Assembly (NCBI RefSeq): GCF_024723255.1
Contig: NZ_JANIAC010000001.1
Span: 263,548-327,547 of the forward strand
DNA from: Aestuariibaculum sp. M13
GTDB taxonomy: Bacteria; Bacteroidota; Bacteroidia; Flavobacteriales; Flavobacteriaceae
Direction: 5' to 3'
Length of the DNA stretch: 64,000 nt
The position numbers were made by a program, and so were the translations under genes. The notes below the pieces were generated by a model, which ran no database searches, was not told the DNA's origin, and saw nothing but the letters and a program-made list of their open reading frames with translations. Position 1 is the first letter of the stretch; each line of letters starts with the position of its first letter. This document shows positions 43,060 to 52,523 of this stretch, piece after piece.

Positions 43060-45438
43060 TTAAAATGAATATGTTAACATACCTGCAAAATTTCTTGGAT
43101 CAGTTTGGTTAATATAACTCGTTCTATAGGCGTTATAACCAATTTCGTCAAAAATATTGTTTAGTATAAATCTGAAATTCCAATGGCGATTAAAGTTGTA
43201 TGCTACCTGAGCATTTACCTGTGTGTAAGCATCAACATTAAATGGCTCCTGGTTTGGTAGAATACCTTCGTGAGTAACAGCTCCTGAACTCCAATCATTA
43301 ACAGGTCTTTCACCAGTGTAATAAATTCCTGCTCCCAAAGATAAACCATCTAATTTCTTTTTAAACTTATAGTTTGCATAAGCATTAAAGGTATGCTTAG
43401 GTGTATTTAAAGGCGCCGAACCATAAACGTACGATGTGTGTTCCTTGTACTGCGCATCAATATAAGAATAACCGGTTATCACCTCTAAATTGTCTAATAT
43501 ATGCCCGCTAAGCTCAACCTCTACGCCTTTTCTTTCGTCGTTACCTCCTTTTTGATAATATCCGGTTGCTACCCAGTTTTCATCGTAAACCGGTAAATTA
43601 ATATCCTTGTTATTTATCTTAAAGAATGTAAAGTTGAAACGTAAACGGCTATCTAACCAATTGGTTTTTATCCCTGTTTCAAACTGATCGAAACGCTCAT
43701 TACCTAACTGATTTCCGTTAACATCTAAACGAGTTCCTGTTCTGGGGTAAGAACTGTTTGTGTAGGATACAAACAGATTTGCATTTTTAACTGGTGTAAA
43801 AATAGCACCAACTAAAGGATTTATAGCATCGCTCTCAGTTGTTTCGGTTGCTGCAATTGTTTGTGTTTTACTATAACGAAGCCCCAAGAAGGTTTTTACC
43901 CAATTATTAAAAGTAATAACATCTTGTGCTACAAAACCTAAAGCTCTTGATTTTGATCCTGCTAAACTAATACTTCCAAAGTTTAAGTTATCGGGTAACA
44001 CATGATTTACTGAAGTAAATACATCTATAGTATCTATTGTCGTTATACGCTGAGATTTTGTACTATACTTGGTTGTTCTATAATCGAATCCAACCTGAAA
44101 ACTATGAGAGACACTTCCTGTTTTTAATTCATCTCCTACTAAATCGAATTGCAAAACGCTATTGGCATCTTTTCTTGTAGAAACTGAATAACCACGTTTA
44201 CGTTGATTGTAAATGGGATCTCCAAATTCGTCATTTACCACGCTTCCTAAGCTTGCTCCTTTATCATCAAGATCTAAATCTGATTTAAAATAAGCAGCTT
44301 TCAACGTTAACTTTTCGGTTAATGCCCTGTCAAAACGCACAGAATATGTACTATTTGTAGTTAATGATTTATCGTTTGAATAACCTAAAAACTGATCATA
44401 TGGCAAATCGTAAATTGCATTGGTATCATTACCTGCTAAATTTACCGTTCCTAAATCCGGTGTTCTGCTATCATCCATATAATCCATTTCTAAAGTAATG
44501 GTCGATTTACTATCTACTTTCCATTGTAAAGATGGATTGATATAAAAACGATCAGAAGAAATGCCATCTCTAAAACCATCGGCACGTTCTAATGCCCCAT
44601 TAACTCTAAAGGCTACATTTTCCGTTTTTGCTAAAGGACCGTAAACATCGAAAGTTGTTCGGGCTTGTCCAAAACTACCAATACGTTGAGATACATTACC
44701 ACCAAAATAATATTTAGGCGTTTTGGTTACAATGTTTATAACACCACCCGGACTCCCTAAGTCGGTTGCAACCCCTTGTGTAATAGCCGCCGCTCCTTTT
44801 AATACCTGAATATTATCAACACCCTGCATATCTGTTAAAATTCCGGTTCCTCTAAAATCTGAATGTACACGCACCCCATTTTTTAATATTGGAATTCCTC
44901 TGAATCCACGAGAAGACATACTCTCTCTCTTGTTTCCGTAAGTTGCAAACGTGTATACCCCAGGCACATTTTTCGTAGCATCTGAAATGGTTAAATTTCC
45001 TTGTTGCGTAATTACTTTATCTGATATAATGGAAATACTCTGAATTTGCTCGTAAGGTTCCAATGGTAACCTTGTTAAGGCTTCAATTTTATCAGGGTGC
45101 TCGAATCGATTTCCAAAAAGTTCAATTTCTTCTAAATCTGAATCGGTCTCTAAAGTAATAGACAACTTTAAAGTTTGATTATCTTCTAACACTACAGTTT
45201 TAGTTGTTTGCTTATAGCCAACAAAACTAACTTTTATGGTATATGAGCCAGCCGAAAGGTTCTTAAATTCAAAAACACCAGCGTTGTCTGTAGAAGTTCC
45301 TGTATTTGTACCAGACAATAAAATATTAGCAAAAGCAACGGTATCCTTATTCGAATCAAATATTGTTCCTACTATTTTAGATTGTGAAAATGACATTTGT
45401 ACTGCCAAAATCAGAAATAAACTTAATTTATTAAACAT
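43060..45438 (-). CDS. TonB-dependent siderophore receptor
   Basis: A 792-residue outer-membrane receptor. Signal peptide MFNKLSLFLILAVQMSFSQ, then a carboxypeptidase-regulatory-like beta domain (residues about 20-105), a plug domain (SISIISDKVITQQGNLTISDATKNVPG, SRGFRGIPILKNGVRVHSDFRG, VLKGAAAITQGV, GSPGGVINIVTKTP) and a barrel ending in GMLTYSF. The plug resembles ferrichrome/ferric-siderophore receptors; the exact ligand is open. The PepSY reductase-like gene follows. Two operator-like palindromes bracket its promoter. Confidence 0.93.
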   Translation of the reverse strand: MFNKLSLFLILAVQMSFSQSKIVGTIFDSNKDTVAFANILLSGTNTGTSTDNAGVFEFKNLSAGSYTIKVSFVGYKQTTKTVVLEDNQTLKLSITLETDSDLEEIELFGNRFEHPDKIEALTRLPLEPYEQIQSISIISDKVITQQGNLTISDATKNVPGVYTFATYGNKRESMSSRGFRGIPILKNGVRVHSDFRGTGILTDMQGVDNIQVLKGAAAITQGVATDLGSPGGVINIVTKTPKYYFGGNVSQRIGSFGQARTTFDVYGPLAKTENVAFRVNGALERADGFRDGISSDRFYINPSLQWKVDSKSTITLEMDYMDDSRTPDLGTVNLAGNDTNAIYDLPYDQFLGYSNDKSLTTNSTYSVRFDRALTEKLTLKAAYFKSDLDLDDKGASLGSVVNDEFGDPIYNQRKRGYSVSTRKDANSVLQFDLVGDELKTGSVSHSFQVGFDYRTTKYSTKSQRITTIDTIDVFTSVNHVLPDNLNFGSISLAGSKSRALGFVAQDVITFNNWVKTFLGLRYSKTQTIAATETTESDAINPLVGAIFTPVKNANLFVSYTNSSYPRTGTRLDVNGNQLGNERFDQFETGIKTNWLDSRLRFNFTFFKINNKDINLPVYDENWVATGYYQKGGNDERKGVEVELSGHILDNLEVITGYSYIDAQYKEHTSYVYGSAPLNTPKHTFNAYANYKFKKKLDGLSLGAGIYYTGERPVNDWSSGAVTHEGILPNQEPFNVDAYTQVNAQVAYNFNRHWNFRFILNNIFDEIGYNAYRTSYINQTDPRNFAGMLTYSF

Positions 45439-45445
45439 GATTATT

Positions 45446-45464
45446 ATTTAGATTGATTTTAAAT
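45446..45464. promoter_or_regulatory. Putative Fur-type operator, site C (downstream)
   Basis: ATTTAGATTGATTTTAAAT, a 19-bp near-palindrome (7 of 9 pairs match around the centre). It ends six bases from the -7 box, so it should cover the transcription start, and lies eight bases before the receptor ATG. Confidence 0.6.
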
Positions 45465-45470
45465 TGCAAG

Positions 45471-45500
45471 CAAATATATCATCCAAATCTTTCAAAACAA
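45471..45500 (-). promoter_or_regulatory. Promoter of the siderophore receptor
   Basis: Minus strand: TTG (45500-45498), exactly 19 bases, TATATTTG (45478-45471). It is bracketed by the operator-like sites at 45446-45464 and 45506-45524. Confidence 0.8.
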
Positions 45501-45505
45501 AACTT

Positions 45506-45524
45506 ATTTAGACTAAATACAAAT
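45506..45524. promoter_or_regulatory. Putative Fur-type operator, site D (upstream)
   Basis: ATTTAGACTAAATACAAAT, containing the perfect 13-bp palindrome ATTTAGACTAAAT. It starts five bases upstream of the TTG, the same distance as site B at the DUF4856 promoter. Confidence 0.55.
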
Positions 45525-45566
45525 AAAAATCATAACTAAATGAAAACCAACAATATGTTATTGCAT

Positions 45567-45597
45567 AAAAAAACCCGACAATTACTTGCCGGGTTCT
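45567..45597 (-). terminator. guaB terminator
   Basis: AACCCGaCAA (45572-45581) pairs with TTGcCGGGTT (45586-45595), with one mismatch and loop TTAC; T-run on the minus strand. Confidence 0.88.
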
Positions 45598-45619
45598 TTC
45601 TATAAATATTTCGATTCAA

Positions 45620-47092
45620 CTATCTTGAGTAGTTAGGTGATTCTTTAGTGATTGTTACATCGTGTGGGTGACTTTCGTTAATACCACTTGCTGTAATTTT
45701 TACAAATTGACCTTTTTCTTTTAAAGTCTCGATATCTTTAGCCCCACAGTATCCCATACCTGCACGTAAACCACCTATAAATTGGTGAATACTTTCGTAT
45801 AAATCACCTTTGTAAGGTACACGTCCAACGATTCCTTCCGGAACTAATTTTTTTATATCGTCTTCTACATCCTGGAAATAACGGTCTTTACTACCTTCTT
45901 TCATAGCCTCTACAGACCCCATACCACGGTAAGACTTAAATTTACGTCCTTCGTAGATAATCGTTTCTCCCGGAGATTCTTTAGTACCTGCTAAAAGCGA
46001 TCCTAACATCACACAGTCTGCACCAGCAGCAATCGCCTTAGGAATATCTCCTGTATAACGAATACCACCATCTGCAATTACAGGAACTCCTGAACCTTTA
46101 ATAGCAGCAGCCACTTCTAATACCGCAGAAAACTGAGGGAAACCTACACCTGCTACAACACGTGTTGTACAGATAGAACCCGGACCAATACCAACTTTAA
46201 CTGCATCGGCACCAGCTTCTACTAAATACTTAGCAGCTTCTGCTGTAGCGATATTTCCAACGATAACATCTAACTTTGGAAACTTAGCTTTTACTTCTTT
46301 TAATACGTTAACCACACCTTGAGTATGTCCGTGTGCCGTATCAATAACAACAGCATCAACACCGGCATTAACTAAAGCTTCAGCTCTAACCACTGCATCA
46401 GCTGTCACTCCTAAAGCTGCAGCAACACGTAAACGACCAAACTCATCTTTATTAGCGATTGGCTTTTGCTTTAATTTAGTAATATCTCTAAAGGTGATTA
46501 AACCTGACAATTTATAATTGTCGTCTACAATAAGTAGTTTTTCAATTTTATGTTTTTGAAGAATAGTTTCGGCATCTTTTAAAGACGTTCCAACTGCAGC
46601 CGTTACCAAGTTCTCACTTGTCATAACTTCAACGATAGGACGTTTGTTATCGTGCTCGAAACGTAAATCACGGTTAGTAACGATACCTTTTAATGTACCT
46701 TCGTCATCAACGATTGGAATACCACCAATACCGTGTTCTGCCATGAATGATTTCGCATCTTTAACTTTAGCTGTAAGTGGTAAAGTAACAGGATCGATAA
46801 TCATACCGCTTTCTGCACGTTTAACACGTCTTACTTTTAAAGCCTGTGCTTCAATTGTCATGTTCTTATGTAACACACCAATACCACCCTCTTGCGCCAT
46901 AGCAATAGCCATTTTGCTTTCGGTAACCGTATCCATAGCTGCCGAAATAATTGGCACGTTTATGGTAATGTTTCTGGTAAATTTTGTTTGGATATTTACT
47001 TCGCGAGGAAGAACTTCTGAATAAGCCGGAACTAAAAGGACATCATCGTAGGTTAGTCCTTCTCCTACTATTTTATTTTGATGTGCGATCAT
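45620..47092 (-). CDS. guaB: Inosine-5'-monophosphate dehydrogenase
   Basis: NAD-dependent oxidation of IMP to XMP, the rate-limiting step of GMP synthesis. 490 residues from ATG 47092 ([20 protein letters not shown]), the standard length; the frame is open to 47128 but that part overlaps the likely promoter. Tandem CBS domains occupy residues about 95-215. The catalytic loop [13 protein letters not shown] carries the active Cys, and the flap GMGSVEAM and C-terminal [12 protein letters not shown] are normal. -7 box TATATTTG at 47118-47125. Confidence 0.97.
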   Translation of the reverse strand: MIAHQNKIVGEGLTYDDVLLVPAYSEVLPREVNIQTKFTRNITINVPIISAAMDTVTESKMAIAMAQEGGIGVLHKNMTIEAQALKVRRVKRAESGMIIDPVTLPLTAKVKDAKSFMAEHGIGGIPIVDDEGTLKGIVTNRDLRFEHDNKRPIVEVMTSENLVTAAVGTSLKDAETILQKHKIEKLLIVDDNYKLSGLITFRDITKLKQKPIANKDEFGRLRVAAALGVTADAVVRAEALVNAGVDAVVIDTAHGHTQGVVNVLKEVKAKFPKLDVIVGNIATAEAAKYLVEAGADAVKVGIGPGSICTTRVVAGVGFPQFSAVLEVAAAIKGSGVPVIADGGIRYTGDIPKAIAAGADCVMLGSLLAGTKESPGETIIYEGRKFKSYRGMGSVEAMKEGSKDRYFQDVEDDIKKLVPEGIVGRVPYKGDLYESIHQFIGGLRAGMGYCGAKDIETLKEKGQFVKITASGINESHPHDVTITKESPNYSR

Positions 47093-47117
47093 GATGCAAT
47101 TACATTTTAATTGCGTG

Positions 47118-47125
47118 CAAATATA
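47118..47125 (-). promoter_or_regulatory. -7 promoter box of guaB
   Basis: Minus-strand TATATTTG, 25 bases before the ATG at 47092; no TTG at the standard distance. Confidence 0.5.
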
Positions 47126-47203
47126 CACATTTTTTAAGTTGATTCTGTATAATAATAAACTAAATTAATGTTAAGATTGGCTTTTGGTGTTAAATGGACA
47201 CGA

Positions 47204-47237
47204 AAACGTCCGATTACAAATTAGCAACCGGACGTTT
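47204..47237 (-). terminator. Hairpin after the outer-membrane barrel gene
   Basis: AAACGTCCG (47204-47212) and CGGACGTTT (47229-47237) form a perfect 9-bp stem with a 16-base loop, 10 bases past the stop. The T-run is short (TTTTC), so termination strength is uncertain. Confidence 0.6.
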
Positions 47238-47247
47238 AAATATCTAT

Positions 47248-50010
47248 TTATTGACGACGGTAACCGCCTCGACCGCCACCTCCGCCTGGTGGACTTCCTT
47301 CAACAACATTCATGGGTTGTCCGGCAAAGCTTCCGAATTTATACGTAAAATTAAGCATAAAATACTGCTCCAATATTTTATTCTCAACATCTTCGATATA
47401 AGTCTCCGTGACATTACGTCTGTATCCATTGTTCTTTCCTAAAACGTCGTACCCTACTAAAGTTACCGTTGCTTTATTATTCCAAAGCTCCATGCCTATT
47501 CCGGCATTCCAAAACACCGCATCACCGTCAAAAGCATCACCTACACGGCTGTTATAACGATAAGACACTTTGTTAGAAACAAACAGGTTTTTAATGATAA
47601 AGATGGATGAATCGAAATTCACGTTTTGTACAAAATAATCATTATCGTTAAAAGCATCTGTGTCATACACATTTTTAAATGCCGAATAACTGTATCGCGC
47701 ACTTAAATCTATTTTATTGTCATACGCATATCTGAACGATACCGACGGACTCAATCTTGTTGTTTGGCCGGTAAATTTAACACCATTCTGCATTGACAAA
47801 CTATTATTAAAACTTGCTGCAAATGCCCCATTAATATTAATATTTGTCTTTTTACTGTAAATAGATTTAGAAATCGACGCATTCCCGTCAACAGAATAAT
47901 CCCCGTTAATGTTGGTATAAGTCGTTAACTTATTTAAATCGCTGTCGGTTGTTGTTGAATTAATAATCTTATCCTGGGTGATTCCCGCATTGGCATTTCC
48001 TGAAATATTAATGTTATGAAACGCCAAATTGTTTTGATATCTAAATCGTAATCTGTGATCAATCTGTGGTTCTAAAAGTGGGTTACCCACACGAATATGT
48101 GTAATATTGCTTACATCTTCTACAGGTTGCAGCTGACTCATTGATGGCAAATTCACATTTTGATTATAATCTAAACTAATATTTTTATAACCATTTTGAT
48201 CGCGATAACGAATACGTCCTGAATAGGTCAAATATTGAAAATCGGCTTTAAAGTTACGTGCTTCCACAATTTGATCCCTATAACTTCTGTAGGTGGTTGT
48301 ATGTCCGGCTTCAACTTCAAAACGGAAATCGTTAAGGTTATATCTTAATTTTAATGCCGGTCTGATAGTCGTGGCAATATATTTACTATCACTACTTAAC
48401 AAGTCATTAAAACTATCATACGCCTGACTATCTTCATCAAAATCGTAAATATAGCGCTCACTACTTTGTGAATTTACACTTGCATTATAGCTTGGTATGA
48501 TTCTAAAATCTTCAAATAATTCGGCACTCCATTCGGCATCAATACCAATATTACTGCTATTACTGTCGTTATTACTTATTTGGTCTTGTATAACCGTTTC
48601 TCCTCTATTGTATAATATATTTTCTGAATACTTTTTACTGTCTGAAGACGACTTACTAAAATCGGTATTTAAACCAATATTGAAATAGTTTCCACCACCA
48701 CCTCTTACTGGCGTTACACGAAACTTATTACTAATATCGTAGTTTGATGAACTGGACGCGTTAGTACTTGTATAATCACTTACCAAATCGCCATTAGTAT
48801 ATTCTGAAGTACTCTGAGAGGTTGACCCAGAGTCGGTATTTGCAGTATTAAACGAGGTTTCATTGGAAATTTGAACTTTATTATTTGAAGCCTTATTTTT
48901 AGGTTCAACAATAAATTTAAGGTCTGAGCTTCCATTGTGTGAATCTGAATCGCTAAACCCACTGTTAGTAGATTCGGTTAAATAATTTAAATCTGGTAAA
49001 AAGGTTTCTCTGGTACTCTTACGTTCAGTATCCGAACTTTGGGCGCTATACCTGTAATTGGCATTAATACGGGTTTCATCCCATCTTCCCTTAGAAAAGT
49101 TAGCTCCAACAAAATCCGATTCTATGTACCCGTTACTGGTATCGGTATCTGGTAAGGCATTAAAACCTCGAGACATATTTATATTATTGGTTCCGGCGAT
49201 AATCCCTATTTGTTTACCATCAATCATTTGAAACAAATTGGCATTGGCCTGATACTTATCATCGGTTCCATAGCCTCCTTTAATGTCGCCAAAGGTTGCT
49301 CGATTCTGTCCCTTCTTAATTTTTAAATTGATTTCTTTAGTGCCAGAAGTCGATTCTTCACCGGTAAACTTTTGCATATCGGTTTTATAATCGGTCACCT
49401 GAACTTTACTTATGGCTTGACTCGGTATATTTTTTAAGGCTATATCACCACGCTTTTCACCAAAAAAGCGCATACCATCAACATTTACAGCCTCTACCTC
49501 TACACCATTTACCGTAATATTTCCATCGATATCTATATCGACACCTGGTAATTTCTTCAATAAATCTTCTGCCTTATCGTTTGGAAGTGTTTTAAAACTA
49601 TCGGCATTGTATTCAATTGTATCTTTTTTAATGACTACCGGCGGAGCCTTACCAACAATTGATACCACATTAAGCTCTTCAACCTGATCTGTTAAAGTTA
49701 CTACACCTAAATTCAGTTTATTTCCTTTAGGAACATCGATATCTTTCATGTAAGGTTTGTAACCTAGATATGCAATGTTGAAAATAGCTTTTTTATCGTC
49801 TTCAGCATTAACATTAATGGAAAATTCGCCATTTTTATTGGTAATACCATAAGCCATAGGAACACTATCCTTTATACTTTGAAGATATACGGTAGCGCCT
49901 TCTAAAACAGCAGCGTACTCATCTTTAACAATTCCTTCTAAAGTAAACTTTTGGGCAAAAAGAACCGAAGTGAAGCATAATGCTAAAACAAACAATAATT
50001 TTTTCAACAT
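47248..50010 (-). CDS. TonB-receptor-like outer-membrane beta-barrel protein with Gly/Arg tail
   Basis: A 920-residue exported protein (signal MLKKLLFVLALCFTSVLFAQ) with a carboxypeptidase-regulatory-like domain (residues about 22-110), a plug-like region (VVIKKDTIEYNADSFKTLPND, LLKKLPGVDIDIDGNITVNG, VEAVNVDGMRFFGEK) and a long barrel. The plug is of the type seen in OMP_b-brl/outer membrane beta-barrel family proteins rather than classical siderophore receptors. The C-terminus ends in a flexible SPPGGGGGRGGYRRQ tail instead of a final aromatic strand residue. Substrate unknown. It lies 89 bases after the FecA-like gene on the same strand, with no terminator visible between them. Confidence 0.88.
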   Translation of the reverse strand: MLKKLLFVLALCFTSVLFAQKFTLEGIVKDEYAAVLEGATVYLQSIKDSVPMAYGITNKNGEFSINVNAEDDKKAIFNIAYLGYKPYMKDIDVPKGNKLNLGVVTLTDQVEELNVVSIVGKAPPVVIKKDTIEYNADSFKTLPNDKAEDLLKKLPGVDIDIDGNITVNGVEVEAVNVDGMRFFGEKRGDIALKNIPSQAISKVQVTDYKTDMQKFTGEESTSGTKEINLKIKKGQNRATFGDIKGGYGTDDKYQANANLFQMIDGKQIGIIAGTNNINMSRGFNALPDTDTSNGYIESDFVGANFSKGRWDETRINANYRYSAQSSDTERKSTRETFLPDLNYLTESTNSGFSDSDSHNGSSDLKFIVEPKNKASNNKVQISNETSFNTANTDSGSTSQSTSEYTNGDLVSDYTSTNASSSSNYDISNKFRVTPVRGGGGNYFNIGLNTDFSKSSSDSKKYSENILYNRGETVIQDQISNNDSNSSNIGIDAEWSAELFEDFRIIPSYNASVNSQSSERYIYDFDEDSQAYDSFNDLLSSDSKYIATTIRPALKLRYNLNDFRFEVEAGHTTTYRSYRDQIVEARNFKADFQYLTYSGRIRYRDQNGYKNISLDYNQNVNLPSMSQLQPVEDVSNITHIRVGNPLLEPQIDHRLRFRYQNNLAFHNINISGNANAGITQDKIINSTTTDSDLNKLTTYTNINGDYSVDGNASISKSIYSKKTNININGAFAASFNNSLSMQNGVKFTGQTTRLSPSVSFRYAYDNKIDLSARYSYSAFKNVYDTDAFNDNDYFVQNVNFDSSIFIIKNLFVSNKVSYRYNSRVGDAFDGDAVFWNAGIGMELWNNKATVTLVGYDVLGKNNGYRRNVTETYIEDVENKILEQYFMLNFTYKFGSFAGQPMNVVEGSPPGGGGGRGGYRRQ

Positions 50011-50099
50011 ATTTATAGTTAGGTTAATGGTAGCTTAGACCTTACTTTATTTGTAAAGTTTAACCTAAGTATGTTAAAAAAAACCTAAGATTTCAAGCA
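50011..50099. other. Gap with repeated CCTAAG motif between two outer-membrane genes
   Basis: The 89 bases contain two direct copies of AACCTAAG (near 50063-50070 and 50086-50093) and an ACTTT / AAAGT inverted pair at about 50044-50059. No TAnnTTTG box on the minus strand and no terminator hairpin. Meaning unknown. Confidence 0.35.
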
Positions 50100-52523
50100 T
50101 TAAAACTTTATTTGAAGTGTTGTATACCAGTTTCTTGGTGCCGATGGAATGATACCTGGACCTGGATATCCTGTTGCTCGTCTTGTAAAATAAGCATTGT
50201 CTAAAACATTGTTTATTCCGGTTTCCAGTTTAAAGCATTTATAGGTATAAGCTAAAGATACATCTAACACATCGTAGCTAGGTATTTCACCAATCACACC
50301 ACTTATCCCTCCTTCTACAGAATTCGTTGCATCGGTAAATTGCTGTGATAAATAGGTATACTGAACGCTTGAAGACAAGTCTTTAAAGGCAAATTTTAAA
50401 CCAGTTTTTAAGTTCACATCCGGCACAAACTCCACTTTATTTCCTTCAACTCCGGTCGCTTCAGAAGATGTATATTCAGAATTTATAAAAGATGTATTAA
50501 TAAAATAATTAAAACTAAAATCGTTATTTAATCCTAACACTTGTTTCAGATTAAAATCGAAAAGCGATTCTACACCATACATCACGGCATCTCCAATATT
50601 ACCACGTTCGCTTTTTATTCCCTGACTGGTTTCAATTTGCTTAAACCCTATACGTCCGTTATAAAATAAGGCGAAAGTTCCCAAATCGTAAGACACAATA
50701 TTATTTAGGTTACCACGAATCCCTAAGTCGGTTGTAAATCCTTTTTCATCGGTGATGTCCGGATTTATTTCAAACGCAGGGTTATTAATATTAATATCAG
50801 AAAAAGTTACCGAACGGTAATTTTGCGAAATATTTCCATATACTTCCATACCATTAACAGGTTTATAACTCACTCCCAAACCTAATAACACAAAAGCACG
50901 GTCGAAATCCCTGTTATCATCAATAGTTTGGTCTAATATAACATTGCCCGCTGCATCTGTATTGATATTTCTGTAAAACCCTTCGCTTTGAGTTCTGATG
51001 TATTCGAAACGGAAACCTGGCGTTACCGAAAACTTATCGTTTAAATAGAAAATATTTTCTCCAAAAACCGAGACATTTAAATTAGGCAAGTCAAATTGTG
51101 ATTGATTTTGATAATCTGAAAACTCATCGTTATAAAAATTAAAATCAGCGTCACTTCCATTACTCCCTGCGCCTTGTTGCTGATAGTTATTCGCCTTATA
51201 GAATTTACTTCCAATTAAAAACGTTGCGTCCTTTTCACCAATATTATATTTACTTAATAAACGCGCTTCAAATCCGTAATTTTTAAAATCGCCTTTTATT
51301 AAATCTCGTTCCTCTCCAGAATCCACCTGATCCACACGGTTCGACCTAAAGCCTAACGCATCTCTGGACGCATTTAAACCATAAAAGTTAAAGGTAAAAT
51401 TGGTTTGTTCTGAAAACTTATGGTCGAATTTTAAATTATATAACAACCAATCTACCTGAAACCAATTACGCTCACGATTGCTTTGGTATGGATCAGAGGC
51501 AAACATATTATCGGTTAAACCACCGCCCTGCTGTGCCAGGTAACGCATATACGTTATATCTCCAGTGACTTTAGTTTTATCTGTAAACTGATACCCTAAA
51601 TGTGCAAAGGCATTTTTAGATTCAAATTCTGAATTTGGTCGGAATCCATCACCTTTTTTGTAGTTGAAATAACTGTAATAACTGAACTTATCTTTTGTTC
51701 CGCTAATGCTTGTAAAATTGGTATACAATCCGAAACTTCCCAAGGTATTTCTTGTAATTAATTCAAACGGTTTGTTCGGATTAGGCGCTTTCATTTTAAA
51801 GTTAATTAAACCTCCAAACTGCGTTCCGTACTGCAACGATGCCGCCCCACGAATCACCTGAATTTCCTTTAACCCTTCTGATGCCGGCGTATAATAACTT
51901 TCAGGATATCCCAAAACATCAGCACTAATGTCATACCCATTTTGGCGCGTATTGAAATTGGCCGTTCGGTTTGGATCTAATCCACGACCACCAACATTTA
52001 ACTGTAATCCCGCATCATCATTCTGATATATGTTTAGACCTGCAACCTGACTGAAAATCTGACGTGCATTATTAGATGCTAAATTCGCCATAGACTGATC
52101 TACCAAAACCACTTCCGTCTTCTTTCCGGCATAAATAGCCGTGCCTTCAACATCTTTTAAACGCGATAATTCGAAAAGTTTAGCTTTTCTCGCAGTGATT
52201 TCTACTTCAGAAAGATTAACCGAAATAGAAACTAACTCCACGTTTATTTCCGCGTCATTGGCTACAGCAACAGGTAGTTCTTTCACTTGAAATTCATAAG
52301 AAAAAAAGATTAAATCTAAATTCTGCTTATCGGTATTAAACTGGTAATACCCTGAAGCATTCGTAGTTGCTTTTAAGCCCGCAGTTTTATCGTAAATTTC
52401 AACGCCTGCAACCGGTTGTTTAGTTCCTGTATTGGTTACTGTTCCATAAATTTTGTGTTGTGCCTGTACTGCACTTACAAACAAAAACAACACTACTAAT
52501 AACTTAAAGTCCTTTAATTTCAT
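50100..52523 (-). CDS. TonB-dependent receptor, FecA-like (ferric citrate type)
   Basis: An 807-residue outer-membrane receptor. The start is at ATG 52523 (MKLKDFKLLVVLFLFVSAVQA, a clear signal peptide); the longer frame to 52595 lies inside the upstream gene. Then follow a carboxypeptidase-regulatory-like domain, a plug (QIFSQVAGLNIYQNDDAGLQLNVGGRGLDPNRTANFNTRQNGY, EIQVIRGAASLQYGTQFGGLINFK) and a barrel ending LQIKF. The NFNTRQNGYDISADVLGYPESYYTP segment is the FecA type. Its first 20 bases overlap the end of the HTTM gene, so the two are translationally coupled. Fourth gene of the DUF4856-imelysin-HTTM-receptor set. Confidence 0.92.
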   Translation of the reverse strand: MKLKDFKLLVVLFLFVSAVQAQHKIYGTVTNTGTKQPVAGVEIYDKTAGLKATTNASGYYQFNTDKQNLDLIFFSYEFQVKELPVAVANDAEINVELVSISVNLSEVEITARKAKLFELSRLKDVEGTAIYAGKKTEVVLVDQSMANLASNNARQIFSQVAGLNIYQNDDAGLQLNVGGRGLDPNRTANFNTRQNGYDISADVLGYPESYYTPASEGLKEIQVIRGAASLQYGTQFGGLINFKMKAPNPNKPFELITRNTLGSFGLYTNFTSISGTKDKFSYYSYFNYKKGDGFRPNSEFESKNAFAHLGYQFTDKTKVTGDITYMRYLAQQGGGLTDNMFASDPYQSNRERNWFQVDWLLYNLKFDHKFSEQTNFTFNFYGLNASRDALGFRSNRVDQVDSGEERDLIKGDFKNYGFEARLLSKYNIGEKDATFLIGSKFYKANNYQQQGAGSNGSDADFNFYNDEFSDYQNQSQFDLPNLNVSVFGENIFYLNDKFSVTPGFRFEYIRTQSEGFYRNINTDAAGNVILDQTIDDNRDFDRAFVLLGLGVSYKPVNGMEVYGNISQNYRSVTFSDININNPAFEINPDITDEKGFTTDLGIRGNLNNIVSYDLGTFALFYNGRIGFKQIETSQGIKSERGNIGDAVMYGVESLFDFNLKQVLGLNNDFSFNYFINTSFINSEYTSSEATGVEGNKVEFVPDVNLKTGLKFAFKDLSSSVQYTYLSQQFTDATNSVEGGISGVIGEIPSYDVLDVSLAYTYKCFKLETGINNVLDNAYFTRRATGYPGPGIIPSAPRNWYTTLQIKF

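Noticed and set aside
46644-47024. 126-residue frame opposite guaB
   Set aside because: Hydrophobic-looking but wholly antisense to the conserved IMP dehydrogenase gene; no independent support.
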